Positions 1-9,826 of a stretch of DNA of 64,000 nt are shown in pieces. The first letter of the stretch is position 1. Every line of letters begins with the position of its first letter. Source of the DNA: Gracilaria gracilis (Eukaryota > Rhodophyta > Florideophyceae > Gracilariales > Gracilariaceae); NCBI GenBank assembly GCA_030374805.1, contig JARGSG010000189.1, positions 930,001-994,000 of the forward strand, in the 5' to 3' direction. The notes below the pieces were generated by a model. It did not search any database. It was not told the DNA's origin and saw only the letters and a program-made list of their open reading frames with translations. The position numbers and the translations under genes were made by a program.

Positions 1-45
1 TCGGAAGTGGAGTGGGTAGAGATGGGAACTGGGTGGATGGTGTGG

Positions 46-3042
46 TTATGTTCTTCGTCTGTTGCGCATCGGAGGCAAACGCAGTTGAGGTTGAGATCGA
101 CGTCGTCGCTGGGTGGGACGAATTCCATGAACTGGACGAAGGCGAACTCCTTGGGAGAAGAAGTTGAAAAAGGAAGGGCGAAACAAAGAAGGGAGATGAG
201 TTTGCAGACCCAGACGATGGATGTGGATGGGGGGAGGTGGAGCCGGCAACGAGAACGTGGGAGAGCTTTGGAGACTTGGATGGACCAAAGGGGGGGTGGC
301 AAAAATTCGTTGAATGATGGGGACAGTTGGATCCTGGAGGGTGAGCTCGTTTCGTTCTGTGATGTAGTTTTCGAGTGATGGGATGTAACCGCCGACGATG
401 TAAGCGGAGTTGACTATGGTGAGTCGAGCCTGACGGAGGGCGAGGGAGTTGTCAGTGAGTTGTAGAACTTCGAGAGAGAGGGTGATGAAGGATGGGAGGG
501 CGTCCTTTCCGAATTGTGCAACAATGGATAGGGTATCGGTAGGGAAGAGGTCTTGAAGAGATTTGTGAGGGAGGTGAGGATTGGAGCGAATGAATTTGTG
601 GGCAGTGATTAGGTCAGCGAAGGATATGTGTTTGCCATCACGGACGAAACCGGGTTCTCGAGATTGGAGGGAGGAAGAGAGGCCGGGGGAGGGGGAGGTG
701 ATGGAAGGGTTTGTGGAGACGGGATTCCAGTCCTTAATGGCGTTGGAGCGGTGGATGGCACGAATTGTTTCTTGATGTACGGTGGACCTGCGCTTTGAGG
801 TTTTGGAGTAGTGGGACTTGAAAAGAGTGTGGGCGTACTCGAATATGCCAGCATCATTGAAGTGGAGGCTTCCGCAGTGGTGAATGTCCTCGACAATGTG
901 GTCGAAGAGGTGGAACTTGAGGGTTCCGAGGCTGGAAGTGTGGTGGGGGCCGAGGACGAGTACGGCTGTGCGCTTGAAGGAGCGGATTTGGTTGTGGAGG
1001 GCGGTGAGGCGGGCGTCGGTCCATTCTGTGAGGGTGTTGTATCGCATGGAGGCGAGGAGGAGGTTTGAGTACTTGGAGAAGACGAAAGTGATGGGAGCTG
1101 AATCGACTTCGTCACAGCATCGGTCGAAGAAGGCGCCGATGAAGGGGAAGACCATGTCGAGTGCGCGGTAGTCTTTTGCTTCGAGCATACCACGCAAGCC
1201 GTCGGTAGTGAAGAAACCGTTGAGAGTTTGACCGTTGTCGGAAGTGAAGAAGTCGATGTGGAGTCCGTTTGCGGGGGCGTGCTTTTCGATGGCGAAGAGG
1301 ATGGTGTTTGAATGTTTGAGGATGGAAGTGCGGATGGAGTTGAAGGGGCGACGGGACTTGGAGGAACGGGAGGTGGTGAAGAGTGCTTCTGAGCGGAATC
1401 TCTCGATGATGGCGAGCTTGTTGAGCTTGGAGACGCCGAGGTCAAAGTTGTGGAGTGGTTCGAAGGTGAAGATGTTGTAACGGGGAGAGTAGTGAGGTGA
1501 TGTTGAGAAGAGGGTATGATTTGAAGAGGGAGAAGTACTTGCGAGGGAGAGGGAGTTGAGGGCTTCAAGGGCTTTTTCCTTCGTGTTGCAGGAGATTCTG
1601 GGCTTACGAGCAAGGAGAGCGTCTTGTGATTGTTGGAGAAGAGTGGAGTGTGATGTACGTGCGGCGAGAGTCTGGTGCTGAGTGCGGGGGGAAGGGGATC
1701 GAATGTGTAGGGGGAGGTCTGTGCGGGAGACGGTGCATCTATGACAAGGGTGTTGGGGGCGGGTTCCGTGGGAGATGGCGAGGATTTCTTTTGCTTCGGG
1801 GATTCCGGCGCAGTAGCTGGCGATGATTGGGTGACAGTGGCGGAGAACGCCATGGGCGTCACGGAATGGGAAGCCGTTGAGACCGGAGGAGAGGAGGGGG
1901 CCGAGGAGGTTGGGGATGGCGAGCTGAATGAGTTCCATTTTGTTGTGGCGGGGGATGTGAGAGGAGGTTTGAGGGATGAAGTCGTGGTCTTGGGAGGGGT
2001 TGGTTGGGAGGAAGGAGGTTGGCAAGTATCCGAGACGGGTGAGGTGTTCGGTGATGCACTTGCGACGGAAGGCATCGGAGAAGTTGAGAAGGGTGATGTG
2101 AAGGGGGTAGGAGGTGATGGAAGAGGATTTGAGGGAGGTGGAGGACTTGTCGGAGTAGATTTCGACCAAGCCGATGAAGGAGTCGATACCGGTGGAGTCG
2201 GGGGTGTGCCAGATGCAGGAGGCGTTGGAGGAGTGCATGATTGCGGCTTTGAGGGCGGGGACTGCTTCTTTTCCGAGGGTGGAGGCCATGGGGTGGGCGA
2301 AAGCGGGAGAGCCGTAACGGGTTGTGTGGGAGACGGGGTGGAAGAAGGTGTTGTGGAAGTGTGCGAGGGCGAGTTGTTGTTTGAGGACCTGGATGGGGTC
2401 CTTTCGGAAGTTGGTGGTGGAGAAGAGCTGATGTGGGTCGGAGAGGGTGGTGGGAGCGAAGCCGATGTTGCTGACTCGGTGTTGGAAGAGGTCTGTTTGA
2501 AGTTTGTGACACTGGGTGGCGGAGGAGACGGCGTTGTGGAAGGCGGATTTGGAGAAGGCGGGGTCGTGGAAGAGGGAGATGAGTTCGTCGGCCTTTCGGA
2601 GGCCGAGGGAGGAGGCGATGGAAGAGATGTAGATAACCGTGCGTTCGAGGTGGGGGTTGTTGAGGAGGGGGAAGGAAGGGGTAGGAGGGGAAGGAGGGGG
2701 AGGAGGGAGAGGAGCGGAGACGGAGATGGAGCAGATGGTAATGGTGGCGATGTGGTAGGCGTCTTGGGCGTGGAGGGAGAGGGAGAGTTGTTGGTGGTGG
2801 TAAGAGTCGTCGTCTGCCATGGGGACGTTGTCGGAAGGGCGGTTTGTGGGAGGTAAAGGTGTATGGAGGTAGGGGGTAGACTTGTGACGCTTGATACGTG
2901 GGGGGAAGTGGGGGAGGCCTCCGCCTGGGGAGAGGAAACGCTTGTTGGGGTTGAGGCGATTGGGGCATCCTTTCTGGTGCCTTTGGATGGCGGGGATGGT
3001 GCGGGCGAAGAAGGAGCAGCCTTCAAAGCAGCAGTTGGGCAT
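46..3042 (-). CDS. KDZ-superfamily (Plavaka-like) DNA transposase
   Basis: Open frame of about 998 codons read from ATG at 3042 to TAA at 46-48; the frame stays open upstream to a GTG near 3144, but the ATG directly precedes the zinc finger and is preferred. The N-terminus holds a C2HC finger (C4, C9, H22, C26). The body shows the order seen in Plavaka/KDZ transposases: an acidic motif EIYSDKSST near residue 299, a region GIPEAKEIL followed by a CHRC pair, EPLHNFDLGVSK near 534, then FHLFDHIVED near 712 and FEYAHTLFKSHY near 734. The family moves DNA by DDE-type cut-and-paste; acidic residues in these motifs would be the catalytic set. No stop or frameshift is visible, unlike nearly every other mobile-element gene here, so this may be a recent copy. 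Its terminal repeats were not found, because the left end lies outside or at the edge of the window. Assignment is from motif order, not alignment. Confidence 0.75.
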   Translation of the reverse strand: MPNCCFEGCSFFARTIPAIQRHQKGCPNRLNPNKRFLSPGGGLPHFPPRIKRHKSTPYLHTPLPPTNRPSDNVPMADDDSYHHQQLSLSLHAQDAYHIATITICSISVSAPLPPPPPSPPTPSFPLLNNPHLERTVIYISSIASSLGLRKADELISLFHDPAFSKSAFHNAVSSATQCHKLQTDLFQHRVSNIGFAPTTLSDPHQLFSTTNFRKDPIQVLKQQLALAHFHNTFFHPVSHTTRYGSPAFAHPMASTLGKEAVPALKAAIMHSSNASCIWHTPDSTGIDSFIGLVEIYSDKSSTSLKSSSITSYPLHITLLNFSDAFRRKCITEHLTRLGYLPTSFLPTNPSQDHDFIPQTSSHIPRHNKMELIQLAIPNLLGPLLSSGLNGFPFRDAHGVLRHCHPIIASYCAGIPEAKEILAISHGTRPQHPCHRCTVSRTDLPLHIRSPSPRTQHQTLAARTSHSTLLQQSQDALLARKPRISCNTKEKALEALNSLSLASTSPSSNHTLFSTSPHYSPRYNIFTFEPLHNFDLGVSKLNKLAIIERFRSEALFTTSRSSKSRRPFNSIRTSILKHSNTILFAIEKHAPANGLHIDFFTSDNGQTLNGFFTTDGLRGMLEAKDYRALDMVFPFIGAFFDRCCDEVDSAPITFVFSKYSNLLLASMRYNTLTEWTDARLTALHNQIRSFKRTAVLVLGPHHTSSLGTLKFHLFDHIVEDIHHCGSLHFNDAGIFEYAHTLFKSHYSKTSKRRSTVHQETIRAIHRSNAIKDWNPVSTNPSITSPSPGLSSSLQSREPGFVRDGKHISFADLITAHKFIRSNPHLPHKSLQDLFPTDTLSIVAQFGKDALPSFITLSLEVLQLTDNSLALRQARLTIVNSAYIVGGYIPSLENYITERNELTLQDPTVPIIQRIFATPPLVHPSLQSSPTFSLPAPPPPIHIHRLGLQTHLPSLFRPSFFNFFSQGVRLRPVHGIRPTQRRRRSQPQLRLPPMRNRRRT

Positions 3043-3144
3043 GGCGGGGAAGGTTGGGGGGGTGTTGGAGAAGATTGGGCGTACGTAGCGGGGAGCGTAA
3101 TATGGCGCACGGACGGTGGGACAGGGTGGTGGGGATGATTGCAC

Positions 3145-3600
3145 GTGATTCGAAGGCGTTTCATATATTCAGTATACAAATGCCTGATGTGAAAGGTGTT
3201 GACTAGTGAACCGATCTCCACAAACTGAAAAGGTATTCGATCTATTTCTATACTCTTATTCCTATTCGATAAACAGCTATTTAAGTTTTTATTTAAGCGT
3301 CTATCTCGCTATTCGCCCCCGTATACATGAACGTAGGTGACACTAACACACTTACATTGTGATGCGAAACTACCATAAACGAAAGAAGTATGCTAGTTTC
3401 CCTTCCATCCAAACTAGCAAATATGGAAACAATTTGGAATAATTCTTTCGAAAAACAATAGCACAAGTGGAAAGGTGGAAATATTTTCGGAAATTAACAA
3501 TTCCAAATTTGGATAAATTCACCGGTTTTTCGTTCGTTTTAATTCAGTCATTTTTGACTGCCAAACTAGCATTCTGATAACACCGACCCTAGCATGCCAC
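3145..3600. repeat. AT-rich divergent intergenic region with AAACTAGC repeats
   Basis: No gene is seen between the divergent transposase and oxygenase-like genes. The region is AT-rich and carries AAACTAGC at 3411-3418 and 3563-3570, the inverted form at 3392-3399, and a shorter CTAGCA at about 3589. The same octamer recurs at 7387-7394, 7466-7473 and 7536-7543. Clusters of one short motif at two borders of a block are typical of subterminal transposase-binding sites, but this role is inferred. Confidence 0.4.
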
Positions 3601-3607
3601 CCAGAAT

Positions 3608-4781
3608 GTGCACAAGGAGCTGGGTAGTACGAAAGAACGAGCTCTTGGGTTGAAGCTTCCGTTAAAGGGAAATCCTACAAGGGAGGAAGACGATCTTTGG
3701 ATGGCGGCGATGGAGAGGGATGGCCTCGCTCGAGAGTACTTTGCGACGAAGAGAATAGCATTGATGAAAAGGGGTTTCTTTGTTTTGGAACACTTCGAAA
3801 CTGAAGAATTTTTTTCAGAGAAGTCGAAGAAGAGAGACGTGGTGGTGGATGAAGGTGTGACGGAAGGGTTGCTGGTGTTTTTTTGAGAAGGACTTCAAGG
3901 AGCAGCCAGACTTGAAGTTCGAAGAGAACCGAATGAAATGGAATCCCAACATCCACGCAGGGGAAGGAAAGGATGCTGGGGCCATGATGCAGGGAATTTT
4001 ACGATACATTACGACCAAGAAAAAGATGGTTGATTGCATGGAATCCGATGAGAAGAATGTGATGATGGTGAGAAAGCGGGCGTTGTTGGATGGGAGGTTT
4101 GAGCAAATTGCATCGGCTCTTTGCCTTTGTAACTACAGCAAGGCGAAGAAAAGGATGTATGACTCGCAGACCGGAGGGCGTGTGTTGTGTCCGGGGGAGG
4201 AATCCCCTAGGCAGGTGTTGCACACTTATTTTCGAGGGTTGACGAAGATGGAGAATGATAAGGGAGATATTCCCGTGCTCTTCGTGATGGTCTACGGGAG
4301 GAGTTCATTTATGAAATGGGTTTGTGAGAGGTGACATAATTTGTATGTGACGGATGACAAGAGTTTGAGGAGGTTATCACGTACAATTGTTGTGAAAAAG
4401 TTCAGTGTTCCGCCTAACTCTTTGTTTATTGGGAGAGGGGATGTTTGTCATGCGGGAGCCGGGTACATGGATGCGTTGGTGAAAGAGAATTGGGTGAGGT
4501 ATCACATGTACTTTGTATCTCGAGGATATAAGCTCCCTGACGCGGTGCGCAGGGAGCCAGCGTTTCAACCAAAGTTCGTAGATGAGGATTTTGGGCTAAG
4601 AGAAGTCCCAAACGACCAGCTGGAAGATGATGAAGGGTTGCAGGAAGAGAGTGAAATGGAAAACATAGAAGATGGAGGGGACGAGTACGAAGAGGAAGAT
4701 GAAGGGATATCAGTTGGCCATGCTGAGAATGTAGATGGGGATTACGAGGAAGAACAGATGGTAATGGATGACGACAATTAG
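3608..4781 (+). pseudogene. broken double-stranded beta-helix (2OG-Fe(II) oxygenase-like) gene
   Basis: Coding similarity runs across three segments. The first (3608-3886) and second (3887-4334) are joined by a one-base frameshift in a run of seven T at 3878-3884. The second and third (4341-4781) share a frame and are separated only by TGA at 4332-4334. The C-terminal part has the pattern GRGDVCHAGAGY followed by WVRYHMYFV, matching the distal His and the RxH/RxS strand of cupin-fold 2-oxoglutarate oxygenases. An upstream QVLHTYF would be the HxD site with Tyr where Asp is expected. The tail is very acidic. The start is uncertain: the frame opens at a GTG, and the first in-frame ATG is near 3701. 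It lies head-to-head with the KDZ transposase. TET/JBP oxygenases are known cargo of KDZ elements in fungi and some algae, which is suggestive, but I cannot assign the gene to TET/JBP. It could be another DSBH family. Confidence 0.45.
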
Positions 4782-5064
4782 TGAGTATAATGTAGCAGTT
4801 ATACTATTGTGTTTGTATGTGAAAGAGACTTGACATAAAAAGTGAAAAGGTGATTTATTTAAGCCGCAACTTAAAAAGAATTGAAGAACAAAAACGGGTT
4901 GTGTATGTACTTGCAAGGAGTACAAGGCCTACAATTTGTTCTAATTACTAGAAAACTTCGTGTGTAAGAACATTGACATAGTTGGTGTGGAAAGATGACG
5001 GGTCGTGCCTTTCCGCTAGTTTTTCATCTGCGGAGGTGAAATAGGAGTAAGCATTTCTGGATTC

Positions 5065-5778
5065 CTACTCCAAGAAAGGGACTGGAAAGGAAGTAAGATT
5101 GGTGCCGTATGCCATAATGGATTCCACTGTAGAAGGGATATTGAAGGAGAGACCTGTGTTGAAGGTGACTATCCCTAGAAGCTCCTTCATTATAGTTGAG
5201 ACAATACTTTTTGTACTTGGTAGCCTTTTTATGCATGGTAACGAATCCAAAGAAGAACCGACGAGATTGAAGGAAGAGATCCAAACGAGCTTTTGGTGGT
5301 AAGACTGGGAAAAGGCGTTCTCGTCGACGATACTGCAAGTGAGACCTGCGGTCCAGAGACGTTCAGCTACTGCCAGAGCACACTTTCCGGTGGCTGTGGT
5401 TAGACCATTGTGAGAGAGAGGTGTGACACCATCCTGTGGAGAGGCACAGACAGTGGGAACGGCGATGTAAAGAGCGGCTGGTGTGCAGTGCTCAATTCCG
5501 TGTTTGGAAAGGATGGGAGAAATGTGACCATTCTGGATTAAGATCCAGTTTTCTGCTCGTGGTGCTGGACATAATAGAATTACCTTTTCGAAAAGGTCGT
5601 TCCTGCCACAAGAGAAGATTGGACCTTGGGGAAGGCACTCTGCAGAAATGAAGTCTTCGATGGAGAGAAAGGTGTCCTGAGGGGAACCATTGTTGTAAAG
5701 CATGGTGTCGTTACGGCCTCTACCTACGAGAACAGCTGGGATGATTGTAGAACGGAGGGAAGATGAATGGGAGCTCAT
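5065..5778 (-). CDS. ketopantoate reductase-like protein
   Basis: Uninterrupted 237-residue frame with a true ATG at 5776-5778. Features recalling the ketopantoate reductase (ApbA/PanE) family are a glycine-rich start (VLVGRGRND), a CGRNDLFEKVI segment, WILIQNG in the position of the family's QNG motif, and a C-terminal helical stretch with QKLVWISSFNLVG where the family has its WEKL..NA motif. Ketopantoate reductase makes pantoate from ketopantoate with NADPH; plants and algae also have shorter relatives of unknown substrate, which this resembles more. It is shorter than the usual ~300 residues and its N-terminal Rossmann glycine motif is not canonical. It sits between two broken genes inside a block bordered by AAACTAGC repeats, so it may be a captured or resident host gene. 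The function is a family-level guess. Confidence 0.45.
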   Translation of the reverse strand: MSSHSSSLRSTIIPAVLVGRGRNDTMLYNNGSPQDTFLSIEDFISAECLPQGPIFSCGRNDLFEKVILLCPAPRAENWILIQNGHISPILSKHGIEHCTPAALYIAVPTVCASPQDGVTPLSHNGLTTATGKCALAVAERLWTAGLTCSIVDENAFSQSYHQKLVWISSFNLVGSSLDSLPCIKRLPSTKSIVSTIMKELLGIVTFNTGLSFNIPSTVESIMAYGTNLTSFPVPFLE

Positions 5779-6344
5779 TGCGATGAGTTTGTTTGATTGA
5801 AGGTATGGGCTGTTGGAAGCTGTCGGGTGCTGGTAGATGTGAAAGGAAAGTGGTCTACATTATAAGGAGTGGGGAAACCTTTAAGTACAGAACTGGGCTG
5901 TTGTTTTGGTCATGGAAAAAGTGTTCCAGGGGATAAGAGGATTTGTATGATTCGGTTATGGAAAGAAATGGGCAGCAGGGCTGTAGAGGAGGTAGGCTCG
6001 AAAAGTGTGTTCATGAGAATTTATGCAGTGAAATAAAGCATAGAAAGTAAGATTTTGTGGTATCGTTGGTACTTGAGAGGTGGTGCATCAGGGGTTTCAT
6101 TTCGGAGATGGTATGGACCGAGGTTGGGAAAATGTGGAAATTTCTAGGAAAAGAATGGAAACTGTGCGAAGTTGCGGCAAATAGGAGAGGATATGAATGG
6201 GTTACAAATGGTTGTACAGCGCAAGTGGGTGTGTGCCCGAGAGTTTCACGGGTATGCAGAGTGAGCGGGAGTGCTGAAACTGTTGGGTTTATCTCGTTTG
6301 TGCTTATCTATCTCCGTTATCGTGAGCCGCCGTTTATTTCTGCG
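5779..6344. other. intergenic region, no gene seen
   Basis: Purine-rich on the plus strand, with no convincing coding signal. An open stretch continues upstream of the next unit in the same frame but has no homology I recognise. It probably holds the promoters of the flanking divergent genes. Confidence 0.3.
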
Positions 6345-7322
6345 ATGTCGAATGGGTACGTCGAGGACGAGAAGCTATTGCCACTGATTCACTATACGGA
6401 GGTACCAGAGACGTCACCGGGAAGGAAGTAGGAAGGTGGGGATAAGGTTTTCATGGGGGAGAAGGAGGGAAGTGGGGATGGATAGGGAGGTGGGGGTCAT
6501 GGGAGTGGAGGGGATGGGGGACCGGCGAGGACGTTTGTGGCGGAGATGAAGGAGCGGTTGAAGAGGCTTGGAGGAGATCTGAAGGAGCATTTGGACCACC
6601 GGCTTTCTGAGATGGTGGGTGAGATGGGAGGGGTGATGCTGAGTGTGTCAGAGATTGGGGTGCCAATGGATTTGATTTCAGCGATTCGGAAAAGGATGAA
6701 GTTGGCTGGAATGGGGACTGTAAGGCATGTGAGTGGGATGGTAGAGTGCGATGGAAGGGAGGTGGTGACGCTGAGAAGAGAAGATATGGGGCTGAGGGGA
6801 CCTGTGGAAGTGTTGGAGGCGCAAGTGGGACAGGTGGAGAAGGCGTGTCAATTGTTGTTGGCGGTGAAGAAGCTGGCGAGAGAAGGAGGAGTTGGAAGGG
6901 AGGAGGGAAGAGATAAAGGGTCACCAGTTGCGCCTGGCTCTAGTGGTGGGGGTGGGTTTGTGAGGGGAAGGAGCGGAGAAGGGAATGGAGGGGAGGTTGG
7001 GGGAAGTTGGCTGAAGAAGAGGCAAAAGGGTGGGATGATGGTGGACTAGGGTGGAGAGGTGTGTGTTTCGCAGCAGCTTCTGGTCGGAGCGCCACTAGTT
7101 GGGTTTGGTATTGCAGTCGTGGCTGTGCGAATGGCGGAGCGCATACTAGAGGAGCAGGAGGGTAAGAAGATGGGAGGGGTTGGGAGCCGGTTTGGGGCCA
7201 GGATGGTGTACGAGATTGGAGAGAGTGTTCCGCTGAAGTTCTTCAACTTGAACTTTAGGGAAATGAGACTCAAGACCCGAATAAAGGTTTGGAATGAGAG
7301 AGCGCTAGTGGTTGGTCCGTAA
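6345..7322 (+). pseudogene. unknown protein in one frame with three TAG codons
   Basis: From ATG 6345 the same frame runs to TAA at 7320-7322, interrupted by TAG at 6429-6431, 6483-6485 and 7047-7049. Between the breaks the protein is rich in charged helix (for example MAEMKERLKRLGGDLKEHL), with a later Gly/Arg-rich low-complexity stretch and an Ala/Val-rich hydrophobic run (FGIAVVAVRMAE). I do not recognise a domain. Two readings fit: a decayed gene in which CAG codons became TAG, or a spliced gene. A 102-bp GT...AG segment (6428-6529) would remove the first two stops and keep the frame, but the third stop would need a separate intron. It lies inside the AAACTAGC-bordered block. Confidence 0.35.
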
Positions 7323-7384
7323 GTTTTTAGAGTTTTTTTGACGAGTTTAGGGAATGTAAAGCAACGAGCGGTGGCAGAAGAACT

Positions 7385-7545
7385 GCAAACTAGCCTTCAA
7401 CTCCATTAAGGTGAAGTTTAAACTGCACTGAACGGAAACGTAATTTCCAAAAAAAAATGGTTTGCAAACTAGCGCGAACTGCCAAAATGCAAGTTTTTAC
7501 GACTGTTAATTTCACAACTAGCGATCTAGCATACTAAACTAGCAC
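7385..7545. repeat. AAACTAGC repeat cluster (right side of block)
   Basis: AAACTAGC occurs at 7387-7394, 7466-7473 and 7536-7543, with related CAACTAGC and TCTAGC between them. This mirrors the cluster at 3392-3595. The last copy is followed by a stretch ending in ACCGAC that also follows the copy at 3563. Together they bracket the three gene relics between 3.6 and 7.3 kb and end just before the gag remnant starts. Confidence 0.4.
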
Positions 7546-7645
7546 TCCAAGAAAACCGACGATTCTCCGAGACGGATCCGCACGAAACAGATCTAAGTCC
7601 GTACGCAGTGAGGACGAGGAAACTGCTCCGGCCCCCTTTCCCGGA

Positions 7646-9382
7646 ATGGAGAAGACGCCGTGGGGCGAAGCAGGCCCCGCGCCACTACTCCTTACCGAAC
7701 GGAGTACCGCACAGGAACTTAGAGCAGGGAACGCTGCCTACGCCCTGCAGAGTCTTCGAATGGAAATTGAGGCCCAAGTTCCCATGGATGTGGAGATGTA
7801 CCTCAGGAACCGACTCCCGGCGCTTCTGCACCAGGATACTCAACGGATTTTACACGATATGGTCAGAAATATGCTGAAGAAAGACCGTTTGGAACCTGCA
7901 ACGTCAGCTCTGAACAGTACTCTGACCGCTCTGGTAGACCAGCTACTGACTCAACCACCCAAATCATTTATTGACCGTAAGGGTAACGAACCCGTTAGCT
8001 GTGAGAGGCAACACCTACCGGAACTGAACAAGGGCCCAATGAAGGTTCCGACCGGAGTATACCTCCCTCTGGTTAACCCGTAAGACGATTCGGGTGGAAG
8101 CACAGGAGATTACTCCAACGAGAGGGGGCATCGCCGCCGCAGAGGCGGTAAACCGAGCGAAATTTCTGATTCGAATACAGCATCACGTAAATGGAAGGAT
8201 CGTCGCCGCCAGAAAAGGGGACGATCAGCCAGAACGGACTCAAACTCTTCAGAGTCATCATGAGATGACAACCGCAGGGATTCGGAAGTCACCTGACACT
8301 CCCGCAGCTCTCGACGGAGGGGGAAGTCCGATCGGTATCGTTCCTGTTTGGGCAGGTTGATGCTCAAACGGATCAAACTCTTGAACAAGAAGTTCGCCAA
8401 AGTGGTCGACTGCCATACATAGAGGTTGCTCAGAAGGAACCAAACTTAAAACTCGCGGGTGGCGCGAAAGATTGCGCTCTACCAAAGGAAATTTAATGTC
8501 CAGATAAATGTTCATTTCTTTTCCGGGACAGATCCGATATCGATTCTCAATTTTTTGCACCGGTTCAAAACCGCTTGCAAGCATAACGGTATCACCGTGG
8601 GCGCAGTCCTCTGGTGTTTCCAATTTTACGTGAACGGACCGGTGCACGCTCTGGTTCAGTCTCGACTGGAAGGTGAGTCTGGCGCTGTCGACCGTACTTC
8701 GGATGAGTCCCTCCACACGTACGAAGAGGTAGCTAACTTTTTATTAACAACGTACGCAACGGATGAGATCATTGCCAACGCGGCCGCAGACGTCACCCTC
8801 TACCACCAAGCGTCAGGCATGTCCGAAACGGAATTTTCCCAAAAGCTCTGGACGAAAGCCCTCCGTTGTGGAAGCTTCTACACCGATCGGAATTTGAAGG
8901 GGATCTTCGTTGAAGGTCTCCTTGCCCCCATACGGTCAAGAGTGAAGAATCCTTTCACCTCGTATCTCAATATTGAATACGATGCACTTGCCCGCTACGC
9001 AGAGTCATACGTAGACACTCATTGCGCCTCACGTCGACAGTCCATTCTGAGCCATAGTCAAAAAGCAACCGCTCGGAAGGAGTATTTCCGTACCATTTTG
9101 AAGGTTTACAGTATCGATACCCCGTCGAAATCGATCTATTTCGTATGGGATGAAGACGAGGAACATTTCTTCGCGTTATTTTGCGCGTTCTCAATGCCTT
9201 CGCCACCCACTACGCCCCTGGCTTCAACGCTAGCTCAGTCCGTTTGGTCTGACCCCAGTCCTGCCAGCTCCAGGCCACAACAACCCCAGGGGCATTCGCC
9301 GGTTAGGCCATGTCAGATCTGCCTTTCACGGGAGCTCAACTGTGCTAAGTTGCTCCCAACGGACCTAAAGGGAGCATTGTGA
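7646..9382 (+). pseudogene. solitary Ty3/gypsy gag remnant
   Basis: A single frame from ATG 7646 to 9382 is broken by TAA 8081-8083, TGA 8261-8263, TGA 8294-8296, TAG 8420-8422 and TAA 8447-8449. Its architecture matches the gag of Retro A at 14.8-16.9 kb: an N-terminal helical region ending in GVYLPLVNP (Retro A: DVYLPPIGG), a basic Ser/Arg-rich linker, then a capsid domain with DPISILNFLHRFK (Retro A: DPIAVIEFLEKFK) and LTTYATDEII (Retro A: LETYATDEVI). A C-terminal CQIC suggests a zinc knuckle that has lost its His. No pol or LTRs follow, so it is a truncated relative of Retro A. Gag would form the particle that packages element RNA. Every nonsense codon is one C-to-T change from a sense codon. 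Confidence 0.75.
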
Positions 9383-9822
9383 AATATGCTTTGAAAATTA
9401 AGGTTGCCTTAAAACAAAATTAGTTGATCATTTCTGACGATTTTATATCAGTTTGGGCAGGGGAAAGTCTGTAATGCAAGCTTTATTTCCGAATATTTAA
9501 CGTAGTTGGTGTGTTTTGCTTAAAAACGAATTGGTCGTTATGCAGAAAGAAATGAAATTATTGCACAGATTTACAATTTGGATTTTTCGGCTAAATGGCT
9601 AGCGGGAAAGAAAGAAAAAGAAAATTGTCGGGGGTTATGCCCACTACGAATAAAGTCTTCGATGGTTCTGCCACTGGTCTTCGTTTTCTAGATATTCGGT
9701 GTTGAACACCCATAGGCTAACTCGTTTGAGACGAAAAGTTTATTTCTATCTCAATAGGCATAAGCCGTTTATATACTATAGCAATTTGCTTCTGGTTTTC
9801 GAAGTGTCAATTTTGCTTGTGT
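9383..9822. other. AT-rich spacer, no gene seen
   Basis: About 440 bp between the gag remnant and PB1 with no recognisable coding or RNA feature. Its last bases are the hairpin arm into which PB1 inserted. Confidence 0.3.
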
Positions 9823-9826
9823 CTAG

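Noticed and set aside
609-3221. Long Ser/Pro-rich ORFs overlapping the KDZ transposase on both strands
   Set aside because: Composition and lack of motifs show they are shadows of the zinc-finger transposase frame.
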